64,000 nucleotides of DNA, taken from NCBI RefSeq assembly GCF_022836875.1, contig NZ_CP090376.1, positions 62,001-126,000 on the forward strand. The letters are read 5' to 3'. Origin of the DNA: Flavobacterium enshiense. Its GTDB lineage: Bacteria; Bacteroidota; Bacteroidia; Flavobacteriales; Flavobacteriaceae. Of the stretch, positions 41,633-52,666 are shown in pieces; the stretch's first letter is position 1, and each line of letters opens with the position of its first letter. Both the position numbers and the translations under genes were made by a program. The notes beneath the pieces were generated by a model that saw only the letters and a list, made by a program, of their open reading frames with translations, ran no database searches and was not told where the DNA came from.

Positions 41633-44269
41633 TTACTTCACGAACTCAACCGCTTTTTCCAAAGCTTCTTTAATTCCACCTGGATTTTTACCTCCCGCTG
41701 TTGCGAAGAACGGTTGACCTCCACCTCCGCCTTGGATGTATTTTCCAAGCTCACGAACCACTTGTCCAGCATTTAAGCCCTTACTTTCCACCAATTCTTT
41801 GGAGATATAAGAAGTCAGCATCGGTTTATCATCAGCAGCAGTTGCTAAAACCAGAAACAAGTTGTCTTTGTTCTGACCTAATTCATAAGCCAAGTCTTTA
41901 GCTCCGTTGGCATCCAAATCCACTTGTACCGCCAAGAAATCTACTCCGTTGATATTTTGTAATTGAGAAGCTAATTCCCCTTTCAGGTTTTTCGCTTTCT
42001 CTTTTAGTAACTGTTCGATCTGTTTTTTCAGTTTCGCATTTTCGTCCTGTAAAGAAACTACAGACTTGATAACATCCTGCGGATTTTTCAATGTTTCCTT
42101 GATTTCTTTCAGGGTATTTTCCTGTGATGCGTAGAATTCTTTCACCGCATCATTAGTAATCGCTTCAATTCGACGAATTCCTGCAGCTACCGCTCCTTCG
42201 CTTGTAATTTTGAAGTGCCAGATGTCTGCCGTATTATTCACGTGGATTCCTCCGCACAATTCCATGCTTTCTCCGAATTTGATAGCACGAACATTATCTC
42301 CGTATTTTTCTCCGAATAACGCCATAGCTCCTTCTTCAATTGCCTGTGCAAACGGAATACTTCTTCTTTCAATTAAAGGTAACTGCTCCCGAATTCTTGC
42401 ATTTACGAAATCTTCCACCTTTTGCAATTCTTCATCTGTCACTTTTGCAAAATGTGAGAAGTCAAAACGCAGGTAATTCGGTGCCACTAACGATCCTTTT
42501 TGCTCCACATGCGTTCCTAAAACCGAACGCAATGCCTGATGCAATAAGTGTGTTGCCGAGTGATTGCTAGCTGTATGACTTCTTAAATCGGCGTTTACTT
42601 TTGCCACAAACGTACCGTTTACATTTTCAGGTAAACTTTTCGCGAAATGCAGAATTAAGTTGTTTTCCTTTTTCGTATCGATGATTTCGATAGTTTCGTT
42701 TGCCGATACCAAAGTTCCTTTGTCACCAACTTGTCCTCCTCCTTCCGGATAGAACGGCGTGTTATTTAATACGATCTGGTATAGTTTACCGTCTTTTTTA
42801 GAATCCACTTTACGGTAACGAGTGATTTTCACTTCGTTTTCTGTTTGATCGTAACCTACAAAAGTTTCCACGTTTCCGGGAACCAAGACGGTCCAATCCT
42901 CTGTGGATACTTCTGAAGCGGCCCTGGAACGTGTTTTCTGTTCCAACATCGCAGCATCAAAACCAGCCTCGTCCAAGCTATATCCTCTTTCTCTTAAAAT
43001 CAAAGCAGTTAAATCGATCGGGAATCCAAAAGTATCATACAATTCAAATGCTTTAGCACCCGAAACTTCTTTCCCTTTGGTTTCCGCAACCACATTTTCC
43101 AACAACTGCAATCCTTGGTCTAACGTTCTTAAGAAAGACGCTTCTTCCTCTTTAATTACGTTCGCAACTAAACCTTTCTGAGCAATAATCTCCGGGAAGA
43201 AAGCCCCCATTTGGTTGCTTAATACCTCTACCAATTGATAGATGAAGGGTTCTTTAGTGTTTAAGAACGTAAATCCGTAACGGATGGCACGACGCAAAAT
43301 ACGACGGATTACATAACCGGCTCCGGTGTTAGAAGGCAACTGACCATCTGCAATAGCGAACGCCACAGCACGAACGTGGTCAACAATTACACGAATGGCA
43401 ATGTTGGTTTTATTTTGCTCTTCGCTGATGTTTTTTATTCCGTTACTCGTATATTTTTTACCTGTAATTTGTTCTACTTTTTCGATTAGCGGCGTGAACA
43501 CATCGGTATCGTAATTAGATGTAACGCTCTGCATCGCCATACACAAACGCTCGAAGCCCATTCCGGTGTCTACGTGTTGTGCCGGTAATTTTTCCAAAGA
43601 ACCATCAGCTTTTCGGTTGAATTCCATGAATACGTTGTTCCAGATTTCCACCACTTGTGGATGATCGGCGTTTACCAAATCACGACCTGAAACTGCAGCT
43701 CTTTCAGCATCTGTACGCAAATCGATATGGATTTCAGAACATGGTCCGCATGGCCCCTGATCGCCCATTTCCCAGAAATTATCTTTTTTGTTTCCTAAGA
43801 TGATGCGGTCTTCCGAAACGTATTGCTTCCAGATATCGAAAGCATCCTGATCGAATGGCACATTTTCTGAAGGATTTCCCTCAAACACAGAAACATACAA
43901 ACGGTCTTTTTCAAGTTTCAATACTTCGGTCAGGAATTCCCAAGCCCAAGCCAATGCCTCTTTTTTGAAATAATCACCAAACGACCAGTTCCCCAACATT
44001 TCGAACATGGTGTGGTGATAGGTATCAAAACCTACATCCTCCAAATCGTTGTGCTTTCCGGATACACGAAGACATTTTTGCGTATCGGCTATTCTTGGCG
44101 ATTTTGGTGTTCCGTTCCCTAGGAAAAACTCTTTGAACTGAGCCATCCCGGAATTGTTAAACATCAAAGTCGGATCGTCTTTTAAAACAATCGGTGCAGA
44201 AGGCACGATTAAGTGTCCTTTGCTTTCAAAAAAATCAAGGTAAGCCTTACGAATGTCTTGTGATTTCAT
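41633..44269 (-). CDS. alaS: Alanine--tRNA ligase
   Basis: It charges tRNA-Ala and edits mischarged serine. From the ATG at 44269 it has 878 residues. The class II core is at the start ([40 protein letters not shown]). The editing domain has the zinc/catalytic HSATHLLH (HxxxH) and [11 protein letters not shown] (CxxxH). A coiled-coil region and the C-Ala domain ([21 protein letters not shown]) end it. A longer frame to 44302 adds eleven residues and is unlikely. The structured repeat at 44347 lies in its leader. Confidence 0.97.
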   Translation of the reverse strand: MKSQDIRKAYLDFFESKGHLIVPSAPIVLKDDPTLMFNNSGMAQFKEFFLGNGTPKSPRIADTQKCLRVSGKHNDLEDVGFDTYHHTMFEMLGNWSFGDYFKKEALAWAWEFLTEVLKLEKDRLYVSVFEGNPSENVPFDQDAFDIWKQYVSEDRIILGNKKDNFWEMGDQGPCGPCSEIHIDLRTDAERAAVSGRDLVNADHPQVVEIWNNVFMEFNRKADGSLEKLPAQHVDTGMGFERLCMAMQSVTSNYDTDVFTPLIEKVEQITGKKYTSNGIKNISEEQNKTNIAIRVIVDHVRAVAFAIADGQLPSNTGAGYVIRRILRRAIRYGFTFLNTKEPFIYQLVEVLSNQMGAFFPEIIAQKGLVANVIKEEEASFLRTLDQGLQLLENVVAETKGKEVSGAKAFELYDTFGFPIDLTALILRERGYSLDEAGFDAAMLEQKTRSRAASEVSTEDWTVLVPGNVETFVGYDQTENEVKITRYRKVDSKKDGKLYQIVLNNTPFYPEGGGQVGDKGTLVSANETIEIIDTKKENNLILHFAKSLPENVNGTFVAKVNADLRSHTASNHSATHLLHQALRSVLGTHVEQKGSLVAPNYLRFDFSHFAKVTDEELQKVEDFVNARIREQLPLIERRSIPFAQAIEEGAMALFGEKYGDNVRAIKFGESMELCGGIHVNNTADIWHFKITSEGAVAAGIRRIEAITNDAVKEFYASQENTLKEIKETLKNPQDVIKSVVSLQDENAKLKKQIEQLLKEKAKNLKGELASQLQNINGVDFLAVQVDLDANGAKDLAYELGQNKDNLFLVLATAADDKPMLTSYISKELVESKGLNAGQVVRELGKYIQGGGGGQPFFATAGGKNPGGIKEALEKAVEFVK

Positions 44270-44346
44270 TTTTTTATTTATTTCCGCGATTGTGATTCGC
44301 ACTAATTTTCTATTTCGATTACAAAAGGTAAAATGACTGCTCTCCT

Positions 44347-44404
44347 AGCCCTGATAGAGCGGTTAGCTCGCGATTACAATCGCGACTAGAAGCGATAGCA
44401 GGTA
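44347..44404 (-). repeat. Flavo-1-like structured intergenic repeat, copy C
   Basis: On the + strand TAGCCCTGATAGAGCGG opens and GCGATAGCAGG closes. CCTG (44350-44353) pairs with CAGG (44399-44402). The inner stem is a different one from copies A and B: TCGCGATT with AATCGCGA. It lies ahead of alaS. The 272-base gap to the divergent M23 gene holds nothing else I can identify. Confidence 0.6.
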
Positions 44405-44541
44405 AAAGGTTTACAAATAAGCAAATGTTTCGCTCTAAAAAATCAATTGCTTTGAAACATTTTTTAAATTTGTTCGTATAACCCCTACAACCGGTTAACC
44501 AACACCATTTTACAAGCTGCAAAAATAGTATATTTTAGAAC

Positions 44542-45519
44542 ATGTCGAAGGTAAAATATATTTATGATTCCGAAAAATTAGCCTTTCTAAAAATCAAACC
44601 GAAGAAAGGGCGAAAGCTAGGCTATTTTGCCTTGTTTTTGCTGGCGTCGGCATTGTTTGGTTTTTTGTGTTTTGTGATACTTTTGAACACTACATATTTC
44701 GAAACTCCGAAAGACCGAATCCTAGCCCGTGAAATTGAAAATATGCGAATCAGTTATGCGCTTCTCAATAAAAGGGTCGACCAGATGAATGAAACGATGA
44801 ACAATCTGGAAGACAGGGACAATAATGTGTACCGCGCTTATTTCAACAGTTCGCCGGTGGATGAAAAAAAACGCAAGGGCGAAAGCGAAGGCGCACTTAG
44901 TTACAAACAACTGGAAGGCTTTGACAATTCCGATTTGGTAATCAACACAACAAAACGTTTGGATATTATTTCGAATCAGATGGTTTTTCAGTCGAAATCA
45001 CTCGATGAAATCATTAAATTAGCCAAAGGAAAAGAAAAACTGATGGCTGCGATTCCGGCGATACAGCCGATAAAAAATGAAGCATTGAAACAAATGGCTT
45101 CCGGTTTTGGTTACCGAAGCGATCCGTTTACGAAAGTCAGGAAATTTCACAAAGGGATGGATTTTTCGGCACGAACCGGAACCCCGATATATGCCACTGG
45201 TGACGGAGTCGTCGAAAAAGCAGACGCATCGCTTTCGGGTTACGGAAATCATATTGAAATACGTCATGGTTTTGGGTACGAAACTTTGTATGCCCATTTG
45301 AGCAAATACAAAGTTCGACCGGGGCAACATGTTAAACGCGGAGATGTAATCGGCTATGTTGGCAGCACCGGACGAAGCGAGGCTCCGCATTTGCACTATG
45401 AAGTGTATCAGAACGGAAAAGTAGTGAATCCGTTGAATTTTTATTACGGCTCGATTTCGGCAAAAGAATATGTTTTAATTTCACAAATTGCTAATCAGGA
45501 AAACCAATCGTTAGATTAG
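44542..45519 (+). CDS. M23-family peptidase, membrane-anchored
   Basis: The 325-residue protein is anchored by one membrane segment (LGYFALFLLASALFGFLCFVILL, about 26-48). A coiled-coil-like part (about 60-95) precedes the LytM domain. The zinc site is HKGMDF (His203, Asp207) and the catalytic HLHYEV (His283, His285). It cuts peptidoglycan cross-links or acts as a cell-wall amidase activator. It is divergent from alaS and followed by merR. Confidence 0.93.
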   Translation: MSKVKYIYDSEKLAFLKIKPKKGRKLGYFALFLLASALFGFLCFVILLNTTYFETPKDRILAREIENMRISYALLNKRVDQMNETMNNLEDRDNNVYRAYFNSSPVDEKKRKGESEGALSYKQLEGFDNSDLVINTTKRLDIISNQMVFQSKSLDEIIKLAKGKEKLMAAIPAIQPIKNEALKQMASGFGYRSDPFTKVRKFHKGMDFSARTGTPIYATGDGVVEKADASLSGYGNHIEIRHGFGYETLYAHLSKYKVRPGQHVKRGDVIGYVGSTGRSEAPHLHYEVYQNGKVVNPLNFYYGSISAKEYVLISQIANQENQSLD

Positions 45520-45635
45520 GAAAAAGGGAAAAGGAAAAAGAAAAAAAAAGACGAAAGTGAGAAAAAGGAAAATAAAAGTATGGCAAACACCAACTTATCC
45601 CTTATCCCTTTCAACTTATAACTCAAAACAAAAAA

Positions 45636-45965
45636 ATGCATTTAGACTTACCTGAGAAAAGATATTACAGCATTGGCGAATTGGCCAAGGCTTTTGACGT
45701 AAACGCTTCCCTCATCCGGTTTTGGGACAAGGAATTCGACATATTAAAACCAAAAAAGAATGCGAAAGGCAATCGTATGTTCACTCCCGAGGACGTAAAA
45801 AACCTTCAGCTGATCTACCATTTGGTAAAAGAACGCGGATTCACTTTAGACGGCGCGAAAGTACATTTGAAAGAAGGCCAAAAAAAAACACTGGACAAGT
45901 TTGAAATCATCAACAAACTGGAAGCTATTAAAGTACAGCTGACAAATATTAAAAATGAATTATAA
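45636..45965 (+). CDS. MerR-family transcriptional regulator (short)
   Basis: The 109-residue protein has only the MerR helix-turn-helix and the following helix: YYSIGELAKAFDVNASLIRFWDKEF (7-31), KNAKGNRMFTPEDVKNLQLIYHLVKERGFTL. It has no clear metal- or drug-binding tail. Targets are unknown. It lies downstream of the M23 gene on the same strand. Confidence 0.88.
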   Translation: MHLDLPEKRYYSIGELAKAFDVNASLIRFWDKEFDILKPKKNAKGNRMFTPEDVKNLQLIYHLVKERGFTLDGAKVHLKEGQKKTLDKFEIINKLEAIKVQLTNIKNEL

Positions 45966-46028
45966 GTAACAATATACTTAAACAACGACTAATACTATCA
46001 AAGAAAATCAACTTTAAATTTAAAAAAA

Positions 46029-46622
46029 ATGAGAAAATTTGCACCAATATTAATTATTGTAGCTATTCTGGCCGTTATCGGATTTTGGTACGTTGGAATC
46101 AAAAACGGGGCTATCCGTGAAAATCAGGCGGTAGGAAAAGAATGGGGTAACGTGGAAACCGCATACCAAAGAAGAAATGACCTTATCGGGAATTTGGTTA
46201 AAACCGTAAAAGGCGCTGCCGATTTCGAAAAAGGAACTTTAACAGCCGTTATCGAAGCAAGAGCAAAAGCTACTCAGGTTACTGTAGACCCAACAAACGT
46301 GACTCCGGAGCAATTGGCGCAGTTCCAACAGGCACAAGGTGGCGTTTCTTCGGCTTTATCAAGATTATTGGTAACTGTAGAACGATATCCTGAGTTGAAA
46401 GCCAACGCGAACTTCTTAAAATTACAGGACGAATTGGCCAGCACGGAAAATCAGATTTTAACAGCAAGAACCCGTTTTAACGAATCGGTACAGAGCTACA
46501 ACAACTATATCCTAAAAATCCCTAACAACTGGTTCTTGGGTGAATACAAGGAGAAACCATTCTTCGATGCAGTAGCTGGTGCAGAAAAACCGGTAGATGT
46601 AGAATTTAACTTTGATAAATAA
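46029..46622 (+). CDS. LemA family protein
   Basis: The 197-residue protein has an N-terminal membrane anchor (ILIIVAILAVIGFWYVGIKN) and a helical LemA domain: AYQRRNDLIGNLVKTVKGAADFEKGTL, and the FNESVQSYNNYILKIPNNW end motif. Function is unclear. It is the first gene of a three-gene set with two TPM-domain proteins, a combination seen in many bacteria. Confidence 0.93.
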   Translation: MRKFAPILIIVAILAVIGFWYVGIKNGAIRENQAVGKEWGNVETAYQRRNDLIGNLVKTVKGAADFEKGTLTAVIEARAKATQVTVDPTNVTPEQLAQFQQAQGGVSSALSRLLVTVERYPELKANANFLKLQDELASTENQILTARTRFNESVQSYNNYILKIPNNWFLGEYKEKPFFDAVAGAEKPVDVEFNFDK

Positions 46623-46630
46623 CCCAAGCG

Positions 46631-47068
46631 ATGTCTTTAACTGAAGATTTTCTAAGTCCGGAAGACGAAAAAGAAGTTGTACATGCGATTTCTTTGGCCG
46701 AAAAAAACACTTCCGGAGAAATTAGAGTTCACATAGAAGCACATGCAGAAAAACCTCCTGTCGAAAGAGCTAAGGAGGTTTTTCACGCATTAGGCATGGA
46801 CAAAACCGAAGCCAAAAACGGCGTTTTATTTTACGTTGGCGTAATGGATCATTCCTTTGCCATTATTGGCGACAAGGGGATAGACGATTTGGTGGAAGAC
46901 GATTTTTGGGATTGCACAAAAGATGTGGTAATCGAACATTTTAAAAACAAACAGTTCAAAACAGGACTGGTTGAAGGGATCCTGAGAGCCGGTGAGCGTT
47001 TGAAAAAACACTTCCCATATAAAGACGATGATGCCAACGAATTATCTAACGAAATATCCAAAGGATAA
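46631..47068 (+). CDS. TPM-domain protein (short)
   Basis: The 145-residue protein has a TPM domain (KEVVHAISLAEKNTSGEIRVHIE, GVLFYVGVMDHSFAIIGDKGI). It has no signal peptide, so it probably stays inside or is attached through partners. It follows LemA by 8 bases. Confidence 0.9.
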   Translation: MSLTEDFLSPEDEKEVVHAISLAEKNTSGEIRVHIEAHAEKPPVERAKEVFHALGMDKTEAKNGVLFYVGVMDHSFAIIGDKGIDDLVEDDFWDCTKDVVIEHFKNKQFKTGLVEGILRAGERLKKHFPYKDDDANELSNEISKG

Positions 47069-47087
47069 TTAATAAAAAATCCAAATC

Positions 47088-47897
47088 ATGAAAATTTCAA
47101 ATTTAAAAGGGATTTTTAAATTCATCCTTATTATCTCCTTATTGTTTAACAGCGGTTTTGCTTTTTCGCAATTCACCATTCCTGAAAAGCCTAGTTTTCA
47201 AACGAGTGTTTACGACTATGCGAATGTATTAAGTGCAACCGAAAAGAAACAACTGGAAGAGAAACTGGTTCGTTATTCCGATTCGACAACTACTCAAATC
47301 GTTGTAATTACCATTGAAGACCTGAAAGGCGAAGACATTGGCGTATTGGCAACCAACTGGGGACATAAATGGGGAATCGGACAGAAAGACGAGGATAATG
47401 GCATTACCATCTTAGTTGCAAAAAACGACCGAAAAATAAGTATCCGACCAGGCTATGGTGTTGAAGACCGTCTGACAGCAGGTACCTGTGGAGAAATTAT
47501 CCGAAACGTTATAACTCCCGAATTTAAAGCCGGAAGCTATTTCAATGGCTTAGATAAAGGAGCCGATACTATATTCGAAGCTTTAAAAGGCAAATACAAA
47601 GGCGAACGAAAAGGAGGAAAATCACCTGGCGGTGGAAAAATCATTTTCTTCATAATCTTGTTTATCATCATCATTGCGATTCTTTCCAGAAACAAACGTG
47701 GCGGTGGCGGTGGTAACACAGGACGTTTTGCCGGACCAGATCTGGGCGACATCATCATTCTGAGCAGCTTGGGCCGTGGTGGCTTTGGCGGTTTTGGAGG
47801 AGGAAGTTCTTCCGGCGGCGGTTTTGGAGGAGGTGGCTTCGGAGGCGGTTTTGGCGGTGGAGGATTCTCCGGCGGCGGTGCCAGCGGAAGTTGGTAG
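47088..47897 (+). CDS. TPM-domain protein with Gly-rich tail
   Basis: The 269-residue protein has a signal peptide (GFAFSQ) and a TPM domain (VYDYANVLSATEKKQLEEKL, IRPGYGVEDRLTAG). One membrane segment follows (IIFFIILFIIIIAIL, about 183-200), then a tail of Gly-Gly-Phe repeats ending SGGGASGSW. This is the usual form of LemA-linked exported TPM proteins. Confidence 0.93.
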   Translation: MKISNLKGIFKFILIISLLFNSGFAFSQFTIPEKPSFQTSVYDYANVLSATEKKQLEEKLVRYSDSTTTQIVVITIEDLKGEDIGVLATNWGHKWGIGQKDEDNGITILVAKNDRKISIRPGYGVEDRLTAGTCGEIIRNVITPEFKAGSYFNGLDKGADTIFEALKGKYKGERKGGKSPGGGKIIFFIILFIIIIAILSRNKRGGGGGNTGRFAGPDLGDIIILSSLGRGGFGGFGGGSSSGGGFGGGGFGGGFGGGGFSGGGASGSW

Positions 47898-47920
47898 CTT
47901 CATACAGCAGATTGCAGATA

Positions 47921-47955
47921 AAAAAAGAGATTGCAAAAAAAGCAATCTCTTTTTT
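47921..47955 (+). terminator. Terminator of the LemA-TPM set
   Basis: AAAAAAGAGATTGC (47921-47934) and GCAATCTCTTTTTT (47942-47955) are perfect copies around seven A. Confidence 0.92.
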
Positions 47956-48058
47956 ATTTCATCCTACTTACCGTACTAAATCCTTTTAAGAACTCATTGT
48001 ACAATCGTTAACACCTCACAACAACTAATCAGCGTACCTTTAAGTAAAGTTTAAGGTC

Positions 48059-48313
48059 ATGAAAAATTATGCGATTAAGCTGGTATGGTTTACCACAATA
48101 TTTGCCTTTATTTTTGCGGGGCTATGTCAGACAAACGTTCCGTTCCCACTAATAAGCAGTTTGTTTATTATTGGCAGTTTTCTTGTACCTTACATGGTTT
48201 ACACCGTTCTTACAGATGATTATAAAACCGATAAGAAATTTAAAGACTGGTATAGCGACAAACCCGAGAAGCATCATTTGCAAAAAAAGCATTTACATAA
48301 AATAAAACACTAA
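48059..48313 (+). CDS. Small two-segment membrane protein
   Basis: The 84-residue protein has two hydrophobic stretches (LVWFTTIFAFIFAGLC and PLISSLFIIGSFLVPYMVYTVL) and a charged, His/Lys-rich tail. I do not recognise a family. The frame is well placed, with its own terminator after it. Confidence 0.65.
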   Translation: MKNYAIKLVWFTTIFAFIFAGLCQTNVPFPLISSLFIIGSFLVPYMVYTVLTDDYKTDKKFKDWYSDKPEKHHLQKKHLHKIKH

Positions 48314-48332
48314 AATTCCACAAAATCATTTT

Positions 48333-48364
48333 AAAAGAGGCCGCGCAAGCAGCCTCTTTTTTTT
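48333..48364. terminator. Bidirectional terminator
   Basis: AAAAGAGGC (48333-48341) and GCCTCTTTT (48352-48360) pair between the convergent small membrane gene and the outer-membrane gene. Confidence 0.85.
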
Positions 48365-51143
48365 AGTGATTCCAATTTCTGGAAGGCTTTTCCTTGCCAG
48401 CAAACTTTTCAATCTTATAAGTCAAGGAAAACATCGCATAGCGTTTCAACACCGTATTTTCCTCGTCTCTGATAGTAGTTGCGGATATTGTTCTTGTAGC
48501 ACTTTGGTTTTGATTCAGCATATCATAAACCTTAACCTTCGCCGTAAACTTCTTATCGTAAAAACTATAGGACAAACTGGTATTCCACAGATAAAAAGCA
48601 TTTTTAAAATCATCTGAAATATTTGAATTGTAGGTATAACCGAAATCATTACCGAAAACCCAGTTCTTTGGCCAGTAATTTGTGGTTTGAATATTAAACC
48701 TATGGATTCTGTTAAGAGTCGAACTAATCGTATAATTTGTATAATTCGTTTCGTTATATGAAAAATTATACGATGGGGCAATGGTCAGCAATTCGCCATA
48801 ATCATAGTTAAAAAACACTCTTGGCATCAATCGTACAGCCTGCGCTTCATACATTTCTGTATTCGTAAATCCTTTTGAAAGTCCGAAACTAACATTAACT
48901 CCAGCCCCAAATCTATACTTGTGCTCTTCTTTTTTAATGCTTTTACTCCAACTCGCCCCAGACCAAGACGAATAGGTATCAGACACATTCCTGTACGTAG
49001 TGGTTCGTTTTCCGTTCTCATCATACAATGATGACGAAACGATTTGATCTTCATAATAATTTCCTCCCGCGTATAAATAAAAGCCGGAACGGCTGGCATA
49101 ATCATAATTATTGAAACCTAAATATGCGTTATGGGTTTTATTCAGATTCAAATTAGCATTTCCCACAAACGTATTCAACGGATTTGAGAGATCCAAAACC
49201 GGTAATATCTGGCTAGCGGTCGGAAAATCGAATTCAAAATCATAATTCAAATAGATCTGTTTTGATTTATCCAATTTGTAATTAAAATACATATTAGCGA
49301 AAGGCATCACATAATTCTTATTCAAATCAGTAGTAACCCCAAGATAAAAAGAGTGAGCATCAAACTGAGAAACAGCTGTACCTCCCGATGCATTCAAACT
49401 AAACTTCTTCTTATCAATAGAAAATCCTGCATTCGGTCGGGTTGTACTGATAAATGAGGACATATAATTCGTTAGGAACGCGTTCGGGTTTGAATACGAC
49501 TGCGTTGTCGGATCAAAATCGAAAGCATCACGATCTTCAGAACTTTTTTTCCACTCCTGTCCTACTCCTACACTTACACTTAAAGAATCGGTTACCGGTT
49601 CAGAATAACTGATATCAAAATGATAATTATCTTTTAAATTTTTATTCTTCTTAAGTTGGTCCCGAATATCATCTGGGTTGGTTCCTTGATAGAAAATGGT
49701 AGTCGAGGTGTTGGTAGAATTAATTTCGTCTTTATTATTTTCGTTATCAAATGTAAAATGCACATAACGACCTTTACGTTTAAATGCCTTGTTGAAATAA
49801 AGTGAATTCTTAAAACTGTTTCCGTCACTTTCATTATAAATATCAGAATTACTTTCATTTAACAGATTGTTATTTTCATCTGTAGACGATTGAAACGATT
49901 TATCCCTGTCCTTCCCATGTGATTTAGAAAATCTGGGAGTAATACCTATAGTTGTAGTCGAATCAATCTTGTACTCAAATTCAAAATTCAAATTATGTCC
50001 GAAACGATCCGAACTGGTCTGTGAAGTTCCATCCGTTATAATCCCTCCGGTCGGAAGGAAATTGGCTTGTTTTACCTTCCGGTTATTTTTAGTATGCTGA
50101 TCAGAAAAAAGGTAATTGCCGTTTGAATCAAAACCTTTCACCCATTCATCAGAATAATTAACCCCAATCATATCGGATTGCGTAATTCCGACGCCACTAC
50201 CGAAAAGCATCCCATTTACCCCAAAGGAACCATTATCATTATAATACATGGAACGGCTGCGTCCGCCCCCCATATTATCAAAGATTTCATCCATCGAAAA
50301 ACCAATGGAATTAATATTGTTGGAAGAAGCCAGAACACTGAACTTTCTTTTATTCTTAAAATAGTTTAACAATCCACTGGCTTCGTAGCGATCATCCGTC
50401 CCATATCCTCCCATAAATTTACCGAAAAGTCCTTTATTCTTATCTTCGTCTATGGTTAAGTTTATAGTGGCCTTATCGGAACTGGCGGCCTGACCGGAAA
50501 GCTCTTCCTTTTTGGTTTTGAGATCCGATACCTGTATTTTATTAATGATATCTGAGGGAAGATTCTGCAACGCTACTTTTCCGTCTTTGTCGAAAAAAGG
50601 CTTTCCGTTTACCATAATCTGGGTCACTTCTTTTCCGTTTACGGTGATTTTGCCTTCCGGATCTATCTCTACGCCGGGCAATTGCTTCAACAGTGTTTCA
50701 ACATTCGTATCGGGCCTGACTTTAAAAGAAGCCGCATTAAACTCTAAAGTATCTTTTTTAATACGGATGGGAGGCGCTTCCGCTTTAACAATCACCTCGT
50801 TCAGCATTTTTGCCTGTTCTTTCAAAGAGATGACTCCAAAATCTGCAGCTTTTAAAAGTTCGTTTAAGCTTTGCTTATGTGCCTCAAAACCTTCCATCGA
50901 CACTTTCAGGAAGACAGGCTGTGTGATCTTCTTAACCGGCAGCGAGAAATTCCCGTTTTTGTCGGTAATGGTATAATCCACAAGTGAAGAATCTTTGGCT
51001 AGTGACAGATAAACCGTAGCCGATTCCATAGGAAGTTTGGTGGCTTCTTCAATAATTTTCCCTTTGATATAAAAGGAATTCTGCGAAAAGGCACACACTG
51101 AAAACAGTGTAAGAACGAAAATTAAAAGTTGTTTTGGCATCAA
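48363..51143 (-). CDS. Outer-membrane beta-barrel protein of the TonB-receptor-like group
   Basis: The 926-residue protein has a signal peptide (SVCAFSQ). A carboxypeptidase-regulatory-like domain follows (YIKGKIIEEATKLPMESATVYLSLAKDSSLV). A plug-like part comes next (VETLLKQLPGVEIDPEGKITVNGKEVTQIMVNGKPFF), and then a long barrel. I see no SusD partner, no adjacent TonB genes and no clear TonB box, so transport is not proven. The layout fits the 'outer membrane beta-barrel protein' family of Bacteroidota. It is monocistronic, ending at a terminator. Confidence 0.88.
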   Translation of the reverse strand: MMPKQLLIFVLTLFSVCAFSQNSFYIKGKIIEEATKLPMESATVYLSLAKDSSLVDYTITDKNGNFSLPVKKITQPVFLKVSMEGFEAHKQSLNELLKAADFGVISLKEQAKMLNEVIVKAEAPPIRIKKDTLEFNAASFKVRPDTNVETLLKQLPGVEIDPEGKITVNGKEVTQIMVNGKPFFDKDGKVALQNLPSDIINKIQVSDLKTKKEELSGQAASSDKATINLTIDEDKNKGLFGKFMGGYGTDDRYEASGLLNYFKNKRKFSVLASSNNINSIGFSMDEIFDNMGGGRSRSMYYNDNGSFGVNGMLFGSGVGITQSDMIGVNYSDEWVKGFDSNGNYLFSDQHTKNNRKVKQANFLPTGGIITDGTSQTSSDRFGHNLNFEFEYKIDSTTTIGITPRFSKSHGKDRDKSFQSSTDENNNLLNESNSDIYNESDGNSFKNSLYFNKAFKRKGRYVHFTFDNENNKDEINSTNTSTTIFYQGTNPDDIRDQLKKNKNLKDNYHFDISYSEPVTDSLSVSVGVGQEWKKSSEDRDAFDFDPTTQSYSNPNAFLTNYMSSFISTTRPNAGFSIDKKKFSLNASGGTAVSQFDAHSFYLGVTTDLNKNYVMPFANMYFNYKLDKSKQIYLNYDFEFDFPTASQILPVLDLSNPLNTFVGNANLNLNKTHNAYLGFNNYDYASRSGFYLYAGGNYYEDQIVSSSLYDENGKRTTTYRNVSDTYSSWSGASWSKSIKKEEHKYRFGAGVNVSFGLSKGFTNTEMYEAQAVRLMPRVFFNYDYGELLTIAPSYNFSYNETNYTNYTISSTLNRIHRFNIQTTNYWPKNWVFGNDFGYTYNSNISDDFKNAFYLWNTSLSYSFYDKKFTAKVKVYDMLNQNQSATRTISATTIRDEENTVLKRYAMFSLTYKIEKFAGKEKPSRNWNH

Positions 51144-51238
51144 TAAAAAAATTGCGGTTAAAAATGATTACTCATTAAAACCGCAAATTAAAGTTTTTAT
51201 TATGTAGGAATTTTACTCATTAAGTATTTTTTAACAAA

Positions 51239-52549
51239 TTATTTCTGTCTGAAATAAATATCAATTGGCACTCCTTCAAAATTATAGATTTGACGCAATT
51301 GATTTTCTATAAAACGTTTGTAAGGATCTTTCACATATTGTGGCAGATTACAGAAAAACACGAACTGAGGTGTTGGTGTTGGCAACTGCATGCAGTATTT
51401 GATTTTCACGTATTTTCCTTTCAATGCCGGTGGCGGTGTACGTTCGATAATCGGCAGCATCGTTTCATTGAATTTGGAAGTCGAGATACGCTGTTTTCTG
51501 TTTTCAAAAACTTCAACAGCTGTTTCTAAAGCTTTCAGCAAACGTTGTTTTGTCAGTGCAGATACGAAAAGAATCGGCACATCGGTAAACGGCTCAAGCG
51601 CTTTACGGATTCTCGCCTCATAGTCACGGGCCGACATGGTATCTTTTTCTACCAAATCCCATTTATTCACAAGAATTACAACTCCTTTACGGTTTTTCTC
51701 AGCCAGCCAGAAAATATTCTGATCCTGACCTTCGAAACCACGTGTGGCGTCAATCATAAGGATACAAACATCCGAATGCTCAATGGCACGAACCGAACGC
51801 ATTACGGAGTAAAATTCCAAATCCTCTTTTACTTTGGCTTTTCTACGGATTCCCGCAGTATCCACTAAGTTGAATTCAAATCCGAAACGGTTGTATTTGG
51901 TATCGATGGCATCACGGGTTGTTCCGGCAATATCGGTAACCACAAATCGGTCTTCACCAATCAAAGCATTGATAAAAGATGATTTACCTGCATTAGGACG
52001 ACCTACCACACAAAAACGAGGCAGCGGATTTTCTTCTTCCACAGCTTCCGGTAATTCCGGCAACACTTCCACCAACTTATCTAAAAGTTCTCCGGTTCCG
52101 CTACCATTCATTCCGGCTATAGTATAATATTCACCTAAACCTAAATTATAAAATTCGATGGCGTCTTTTTCACGCATCGCATTATCCACTTTATTAACTG
52201 CGATAAGGATTGGCTTGGTAACTTTACGAAGCAATTTCGCCACTTCGGCATCCATTGGCGTAATTCCTTCTTCCACATCCACCATAAAAATGATAGCATC
52301 GGCTTCATCGATGGCCAATTCTACCTGACGACGGATTTCACCTTCAAAAATATCATCGGAACCCTTAACATATCCACCTGTATCTATGACCGAAAACTCT
52401 TTTCCGTTCCATTCGCTTTTTCCGTAATTACGGTCACGGGTTACTCCGCTCACCGAGTCAACGATAGCTTCTCTTCTTTGAATTAACCTGTTGAAAAAGG
52501 TTGATTTTCCAACGTTTGGCCTTCCTACTATGGCTACGATATTGTTCAT
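51239..52549 (-). CDS. der: Ribosome biogenesis GTPase Der
   Basis: The 436-residue protein has two GTPase domains in tandem, GRPNVGKST (about 8-16) and GRPNAGKSS (about 183-191), each with its NKxD (AVNKVD, LVNKWD). A C-terminal KH-like domain follows. It is required for 50S assembly. It lies next to era; the two are a common functional pair. Confidence 0.96.
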   Translation of the reverse strand: MNNIVAIVGRPNVGKSTFFNRLIQRREAIVDSVSGVTRDRNYGKSEWNGKEFSVIDTGGYVKGSDDIFEGEIRRQVELAIDEADAIIFMVDVEEGITPMDAEVAKLLRKVTKPILIAVNKVDNAMREKDAIEFYNLGLGEYYTIAGMNGSGTGELLDKLVEVLPELPEAVEEENPLPRFCVVGRPNAGKSSFINALIGEDRFVVTDIAGTTRDAIDTKYNRFGFEFNLVDTAGIRRKAKVKEDLEFYSVMRSVRAIEHSDVCILMIDATRGFEGQDQNIFWLAEKNRKGVVILVNKWDLVEKDTMSARDYEARIRKALEPFTDVPILFVSALTKQRLLKALETAVEVFENRKQRISTSKFNETMLPIIERTPPPALKGKYVKIKYCMQLPTPTPQFVFFCNLPQYVKDPYKRFIENQLRQIYNFEGVPIDIYFRQK

Positions 52550-52666
52550 TTTCTATTAAATTTTGCGCAAAAGTACATATAAAAAGTGGCAAAGTCACTA
52601 AAATGTAAAATCGCAGCGTTTATTATTCTGAAAATAAAAGCTTTACCTTTATTTTATTTTTAAAAT

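Noticed and set aside
44319..44522. 67-residue minus-strand frame ahead of alaS
   Set aside because: It spans the third structured repeat copy and has no coding character.
47622..47945. Minus-strand Ala/Thr/Ser-rich frame over the TPM gene
   Set aside because: It is the mirror of the Gly-Gly-Phe repeat coding sequence and has no supporting signals.
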